Below, in pieces: positions 60,278 through 64,000 of a DNA stretch of 64,000 bases (the stretch's first letter is position 1; each line of letters begins with the position of its first letter). The notes below the pieces were generated by a model that ran no database searches, was not told the DNA's origin, and saw nothing but the letters and a program-made list of their open reading frames with translations. Made by a program: the position numbers and the translations under genes. This DNA is from Neorhizobium alkalisoli (GTDB taxonomy: Bacteria > Pseudomonadota > Alphaproteobacteria > Rhizobiales > Rhizobiaceae), in assembly GCF_002968635.1 (NCBI RefSeq), contig NZ_PVBN01000010.1, forward strand, positions 124,001 to 188,000. Reading direction: 5' to 3'.

Positions 60278-60754
60278 ATGATTCCGCAAGCAGCGATGCA
60301 AGTCGAAGTCTACGAGGATGAGGCTGAGTTCGATCGCGCCGAGGTCTCAGCACCGAACGAGATCAAGCAAGCTGGAGCAATCTGTCTCCGCAGGAAAAAC
60401 GGCCAGGAAAGAGTGGAGATTCTTTTGATCGGCAGCCTTCGCAATGGTCGATGGGGTATACCGAAGGGACATATCGAGCCTGGCGAAACATCTCGCGACA
60501 CCGCCGAGAGGGAGGCTTTCGAAGAAGCCGGCATTAAAGGCACGGCTACGGAGCGGGTCCTCGGGTCGTTTGCCTATACAAAGGAGGGCAGCCCCTTTCG
60601 GTACTGTGTTGCCGTTCACCTCCTTGTGGCAACGGATATCGCGAGCGATTTTCCTGAGAAGGACAGGCGCAAGACGAAATGGGTGCCGATCGACGTCGCT
60701 CACCGGGAGATCGCCCAGACCCCGCTTGGTCAGATTATTCGCGACCTGTTCTAA
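60278..60754 (+). CDS. Nudix hydrolase
   Basis: A 158-residue protein with an intact Nudix box, GHIEPGETSRDTAEREAFEE followed by AGI, covering the Gx5Ex7REUxEExGU signature. The preceding IGSLRNGRWGIPK is typical of enzymes that act on diphosphoinositol polyphosphates or nucleotide polyphosphates. The ATG at 60278 was chosen; another in-frame ATG lies six codons downstream. It is probably cytoplasmic and hydrolyses a nucleoside diphosphate-linked substrate. Confidence 0.9.
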   Translation: MIPQAAMQVEVYEDEAEFDRAEVSAPNEIKQAGAICLRRKNGQERVEILLIGSLRNGRWGIPKGHIEPGETSRDTAEREAFEEAGIKGTATERVLGSFAYTKEGSPFRYCVAVHLLVATDIASDFPEKDRRKTKWVPIDVAHREIAQTPLGQIIRDLF

Positions 60755-61086
60755 TTGTTCTGGTCCTTGAATGTCATAAAGTTCCTTGTCACTATCGCCC
60801 ACCGTAGCGCCTCGACCAGAGCATCATTGACTGCCGAGCGACAGAAGACATCCCGTGTGGTGGCATGTCGTGCTATTGATCCCAACACGCAATACTTACC
60901 AGAGCGCCCTCCCCTTCCCTCGATGGTCGAGCCTCTGTTGCCGCCGAAAAACTTTCATACAACCTGCCTTGCCAATGCGTGAGCTTGGGTGCGATTACTC
61001 ACCACGGTGAGGCACCAAATACGTCGAAAAGAACCGAGAGGTCCAGTTCTGTATTTTTGTGGGAAGCGTGACCTCAGAGGACCGTT
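60755..61086. other. Gene-free stretch with a 14-bp dyad upstream of the ProQ-like gene
   Basis: About 330 bp without a recognisable gene. CTCACC and GGTGAG (60998-61011, separated by two bases) form a perfect dyad, about 75 bp before the ProQ-like gene, and may be an operator. Confidence 0.35.
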
Positions 61087-61569
61087 ATGAAGCCCTGGAC
61101 GGCCAGCCGTGGCCCAATCGCAGCAACGGAAACCGATGTCGCAAAGGCAAGCGTGATCAATACGCTAATGACATCCCCGGCCGCAATTTTCCCCAAGAAG
61201 GCCGGCGACCCGATCCTTCCGTTTTCGATCGGCTTGTTCGAAGACCTCAAAAGCCGTTTGAAGCCTGGCGTTGGGACGACTGCCCTGAGACGCGCAGTCG
61301 CTGTCTATGTCCATTCAAAGCGATACTATTTCGCGAGCGCCCAGCCAGACGCCATGCGTCATAATATTGACGGGGAAGTGGTTGAGCCGGTCTCGGCAGC
61401 AGACCGAATACTGGCGCAGGAGCGCTTCATGACCTTGAAGCGAGACAAAGAACCACCCTCGCCTGCTACCGTTGATGACAATGTCGCGGCGGCAATACCA
61501 AGCAAGAATGAAAGGATCCGCGCCGCCCTACTTTCACGCAAAAGAGATCCGGGTCCGGCGTCTGACTAA
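61087..61569 (+). CDS. ProQ/FinO-domain RNA-binding protein
   Basis: A 160-residue basic protein. Residues about 35-110 match the ProQ/FinO domain: DPILPFSIGLFEDLKSRLKP, then GTTALRRAVAVYVHSKRYYF and DAMRHNIDGEVVEPVSAAD. FinO-type proteins are RNA chaperones that stabilise antisense RNAs and help them pair with targets. The C-terminal 50 residues are charged and flexible. It lies just beyond the parS-like region downstream of repC and near the plus-strand antisense RNA of the replicon, so a role in copy-number control is worth testing. The ATG at 61087 follows AGAGGA. Confidence 0.8.
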   Translation: MKPWTASRGPIAATETDVAKASVINTLMTSPAAIFPKKAGDPILPFSIGLFEDLKSRLKPGVGTTALRRAVAVYVHSKRYYFASAQPDAMRHNIDGEVVEPVSAADRILAQERFMTLKRDKEPPSPATVDDNVAAAIPSKNERIRAALLSRKRDPGPASD

Positions 61570-61629
61570 CTCTCTGGCACCGCTGCGCCGCTATCGGCTT
61601 AGCAAACTGCGCGAGTCGACACGGTTGCA

Positions 61630-61645
61630 GTTAGGCGCGCCTAAC
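61630..61645. other. parS: parS-like palindrome 1
   Basis: GTTAGGCGCGCCTAAC, a perfect 16-bp palindrome of GTT...AAC type, like the centromere sites that RepB binds in repABC replicons. Identical copies occur at 61808 and 62221. Confidence 0.8.
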
Positions 61646-61672
61646 TCGCAGACCCTCATCATGTGTACGCTC

Positions 61673-61686
61673 CGAGGCGCGCCTCG
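61673..61686. other. Degenerate parS-like palindrome
   Basis: CGAGGCGCGCCTCG keeps the core AGGCGCGCCT of the neighbouring palindromes but lacks the GTT and AAC ends. It may be a weak or decayed site. Confidence 0.4.
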
Positions 61687-61807
61687 TACGTCAGCCTGTT
61701 TCAATTCTCGCGCCATTTCTTGGCGTCGACTGGCAATGCTCAAGCCATCTTAAACGATGACAAGCAAGTAGACGTTGGATCCCATGGTGTGCCACGGAGA
61801 CCGGCAA

Positions 61808-61823
61808 GTTAGGCGCGCCTAAC
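61808..61823. other. parS: parS-like palindrome 2
   Basis: A second exact copy of GTTAGGCGCGCCTAAC, in the gene-free region between repC and the ProQ-like gene. Confidence 0.8.
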
Positions 61824-62220
61824 TTCGCACCACAGAGCAGGTGACGCCGCCTTTCTTCGCGCTGCCCAGGCGCCTCTCCCATCGGAGGCTCCGACCCGAT
61901 GCCGGCGGCGCTCGGGAGTTGCGATGATCGCCGCGCCGGCCCCAGTATGTTCAAAGCTCAGATCTCTGCATAGGCCGTGTTACTCCTACCAAAACAACCT
62001 CGACACCTCGCTGCTGCGCCGATCTTGAGACACCGGCCAACTCCGCATTTCTACATCGGCGCCTCGGATCCGGCTCGACACCGAGTGCACTGCACCCTTG
62101 AGGTACGATCGCCCCGAGGAGAATTGGCGAGGCCGTTCCGTGACAACGGGAACCCACATCAAACGGCTATGGACCTGACGCCACGAGATACGAAATTTTC
62201 GAATAGAACTCGGGGGAGAG

Positions 62221-62236
62221 GTTAGGCGCGCCTAAC
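62221..62236. other. parS: parS-like palindrome 3, overlapping the repC stop codon
   Basis: A third exact copy of GTTAGGCGCGCCTAAC. The repC stop codon lies inside it (62224-62222 on the minus strand), so the site is fixed to the end of the gene. Confidence 0.8.
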
Positions 62237-63436
62237 TGCTCCCCCACTGTTCACCTTCAGCTGCGCCATGACCATCGGTCCAAGCGAAAACTCTCCTCGC
62301 TCCCAGCGCCGCGTCAAGTCGCGCAGATAGCCGCCGGGCGAGGTGATAAAGTTCGCTCGCTCCAGAATGCAGGCCATCGCGATTGCCGCATTTTCCGGTC
62401 CCATCGCATCGCAAGCGTCTTGATAGGCCGATGGGCTGACACCCAGCATCGATCTGACGACAACCGCAGCTGACATCAGATCACGCCAGCCTCCCACCGC
62501 ACCGCCTTGTCCATAGTCGCAAATCTGCGGGCAGGCCTTCAGCACAACACCCAACGGGAAGGATGTGCTCGCCAGACGCGGGGGCAAATCAGTTCCACCA
62601 GACTTTGCCCCCTGCTCTTTTCGAGAGCTAGGTTCAAGTTCACGGATAGATTCGGGTTTTGAATTCTGTATGTGGCGCTCACCATGAGCATCATTGGTGC
62701 TAATAATTTCGGGTTCTTCGTGGATACTCAGGCGGCTAAGCACCTCGGCGTAAAGCAACTGCATTTCACCGAGCAGGCTATCGACGTCAGCATGCGATGG
62801 TGTGCGGGGGAGACGCGCCGTCAGATTGATGTAGATGTCCTCGATCGCTTGCCAATCACCCTCCGCGCCTTCCTCAATGGCGGCGCTGATCAGTTTCCGG
62901 ACGTCCCTCCGGCATATTGTTAGCGTCTCCTTGGCCCTTCTGAACGCAACACGAGCAGCCACGACCTCCTGCGCCATCAGGGCAAGTTCCTCAGCACGAG
63001 CGAGAAGCGGCGACAGGTCGAAGCCGAAGGCCGTCTCTATATCGCCATCACGACCCTTCCGCGCAAATCTCTTGCCGTTGGCGCTGTCTTTTCGCACGAT
63101 CAGGCCGGCATCGACGAGAATTGCCAGATGGCGCCGAAGCGTAGCCCCCGCAATACCGTGGGCGCGGAGTGTCAACTGGGCATTCGAAGGGAAGACAATC
63201 ATCTGCCCGTCCTGACGAAGTTCATTGGTCGGATGGAACGTTAAGAGCGCATCCAGGATGGCGACGCTGCGATCCTGAAGGCCAAGCGTCTCCCGGGCTT
63301 CAGCAACATCTCGGAAGACCTTCCATTTCTCGACAGACTTACCAGGCTTGATCTCGTTCGCGGCCACCTGCCGCTTCACGAGGGCAAGCGTCATCGACCG
63401 CCGCCCAAACGGCGTCGTCACACTTCCAGTATGCAT
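62222..63436 (-). CDS. repC: RepC replication initiator
   Basis: The 404-residue repABC initiator. It starts MHTGSVTTPFGRRSMTLALV and has the N-terminal winged-helix/HTH domain with ILDALLTFHPTNELRQDGQM and GIAGATLRRHLAILVDAGLI. A variable acidic middle is followed by the conserved C terminus with LMSAAVVVRSMLGVSPSAYQ and CILERANFITSPGGYLRDLT. RepC binds the origin, which in repABC replicons lies within its own coding sequence. The start follows GGTGAAAG. Expression is limited by the antisense RNA in the repB-repC gap. Confidence 0.97.
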   Translation of the reverse strand: MHTGSVTTPFGRRSMTLALVKRQVAANEIKPGKSVEKWKVFRDVAEARETLGLQDRSVAILDALLTFHPTNELRQDGQMIVFPSNAQLTLRAHGIAGATLRRHLAILVDAGLIVRKDSANGKRFARKGRDGDIETAFGFDLSPLLARAEELALMAQEVVAARVAFRRAKETLTICRRDVRKLISAAIEEGAEGDWQAIEDIYINLTARLPRTPSHADVDSLLGEMQLLYAEVLSRLSIHEEPEIISTNDAHGERHIQNSKPESIRELEPSSRKEQGAKSGGTDLPPRLASTSFPLGVVLKACPQICDYGQGGAVGGWRDLMSAAVVVRSMLGVSPSAYQDACDAMGPENAAIAMACILERANFITSPGGYLRDLTRRWERGEFSLGPMVMAQLKVNSGGAVRRA

Positions 63437-63494
63437 CGTCTTTCACCTTTCAGAAGGCAAAAGAAATCCACTCACCAAAACGGCGCCAAGACTC

Positions 63495-63523
63495 TTGACG
63501 AAGATTCATGGAAATGCGATTCT
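63495..63523 (+). promoter_or_regulatory. Promoter of the repB-repC antisense RNA
   Basis: A -35 TTGACG (63495-63500) and a -10 GATTCT (63518-63523) are 17 bases apart on the plus strand, antisense to the repBC mRNA. Confidence 0.75.
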
Positions 63524-63529
63524 CTGTCT

Positions 63530-63587
63530 TGCTACAGAACAGATAAGGGCTTCCACGACGGCGACGTTGAGGGGGCTCTTTTCTTTT
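63530..63587 (+). ncRNA. incA-type antisense RNA (ctRNA) of the repABC replicon
   Basis: In repABC plasmids an antisense RNA of about 50-60 nt between repB and repC blocks RepC synthesis and is a major incompatibility determinant. Here, on the plus strand, a promoter at 63495-63523 is followed by about 58 nt. They end in an intrinsic terminator: AAGGGCTTCC (63545-63554) can pair with GGGGGCTCTT (63571-63580) using G-U pairs, followed by TTCTTTT. Size, position and orientation fit. The exact start is estimated. Confidence 0.78.
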
Positions 63588-63622
63588 GCGGGTTTCACTC
63601 CGTGGTTCGTTGATCCAGCGTG

Positions 63623-64000
63623 CTATTTCGCTGAGCGGTGCTCGCGATACAGTTCCTCAAGCTTCTCCAGGACGAGCGCGGCAAACTCAGGCGCTTCTTT
63701 CCGGTCGATGGCGATTTCCAGTTTCCCGTCGGTGTTCAGCACTTTCGCAAGGCGCTTTCCGTCGTCGGCGGTCCACACGTCAACAGCCGCCGGAGCTGCC
63801 CGCGGTTTCAGGTGCGCGATAAGAGCCTTGAAGCGTGCCTCCGAGGGGAGGGACTTACCCTGCGCCGATTCGAGAAACAGCTTGGCCAAGTCGAGCGAAC
63901 CGTCCTTGGCAAGCAGGTCTGCAAGCTCAACCCAGCTCCGGCGCCCCACACCCGGGGCAGCACCGATTGCATTGATCAGATCTCGGGGGATCCTGACCAC
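63623..64000 (-). CDS. repB: RepB plasmid partition protein, C-terminal part (gene runs off the window)
   Basis: The frame is open to the right edge and ends 187 bp before repC. It codes the C-terminal 125 residues of RepB: IPRDLINAIGAAPGVGRRSW, then PAAVDVWTADDGKRLAKVLN and EFAALVLEKLEELYREHRSA. RepB binds parS sites and works with RepA in segregation and in repression of the operon. Its order relative to repC is normal for repABC replicons. Confidence 0.93.
   Translation of the reverse strand: MVRIPRDLINAIGAAPGVGRRSWVELADLLAKDGSLDLAKLFLESAQGKSLPSEARFKALIAHLKPRAAPAAVDVWTADDGKRLAKVLNTDGKLEIAIDRKEAPEFAALVLEKLEELYREHRSAK

Noticed and set aside
60998..61011. CTCACC/GGTGAG dyad upstream of the ProQ-like gene as a firm operator
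   Set aside because: A perfect dyad, but short and single; it is recorded only as part of the gene-free stretch.
1..64000. CRISPR arrays, rRNA, tRNA and complete insertion sequences
   Set aside because: I looked for regularly spaced repeats, conserved RNA cores and transposase genes with terminal repeats and found none that could be supported.

Overview
This window looks like part of a large repABC-type plasmid from a member of the Rhizobiaceae (Rhizobium, Sinorhizobium/Ensifer or Agrobacterium). The right end carries the C-terminal part of repB, a complete repC, an incA-type antisense RNA between them and three 16-bp parS-like palindromes. Other genes typical of rhizobial plasmids are DUF736, DUF1173, DUF1419 and DUF7007 proteins, an ArdC-like and a DarB-like antirestriction protein, three SyrB-like proteins, and a small RNA with the CCTCCTCCC loop of the alpha-r14 family. 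No rRNA, tRNA, CRISPR array or complete insertion sequence was seen.

Layout. 0-10 kb is accessory metabolism and regulation: an amino-acid ABC ATPase, folD, a truncated ROK regulator, a decayed creatininase-family gene, a LysR regulator, a DoxX gene split by a phage/GTA-type fragment, a glutathione S-transferase, ribA, an AraC regulator and two XRE regulators. 10.2-25.6 kb is a complete VirB/VirD4 type IV secretion locus. Leftwards from a central promoter region run a TrbM-like protein and three paralogous, apparently non-catalytic nuclease-fold exported proteins; rightwards run virB1-virB11 (with a second lytic transglycosylase and a VirB7-like lipoprotein) and virD4. 25.6-28.5 kb is cargo (P-loop kinase, small membrane protein, LuxR-type regulator, VOC protein) separated by related dyad-rich sequences.

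28.5-33 kb is the DNA-processing module: a small membrane protein, a MOBP relaxase and a MobC-like protein on the minus strand, an oriT with an IncP/VirD2-type nick sequence, and a VirC1-like/VirC2-like pair on the plus strand. Together with the VirB/VirD4 channel this makes the plasmid look self-transmissible: the relaxosome assembles at about 31.5 kb and VirD4 hands the nicked strand to the channel.

33-54.4 kb is a plasmid maintenance and establishment block, mostly on the minus strand: DUF1173, WGR, HU-like and DUF736 proteins, a Phd antitoxin with a frameshifted toxin, ArdC, DUF7007, a ParB-like protein, a RelE/HigA pair, a VbhA-like/BrnA-like pair, three SyrB-like paralogues, a 1701-residue methylase-helicase (DarB-like), DUF1419, a Toprim protein and a DUF4238 protein. 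54.4-60.8 kb holds a PLD-family protein, the small RNA, an AbiEi antitoxin whose AbiEii toxin gene is scrambled by an internal inversion, an MFS pseudogene and a Nudix hydrolase. 61-64 kb holds a ProQ/FinO-domain protein, the parS-like sites and repC/repB.

The observations I rate highest are the oriT with its VirC-like pair, the trio of four-cysteine nuclease-fold proteins next to virB, the plasmid-borne anti-Shine-Dalgarno small RNA, the three parS-like palindromes beside a ProQ/FinO gene, the phage fragment inside doxX, and the inverted toxin segment.
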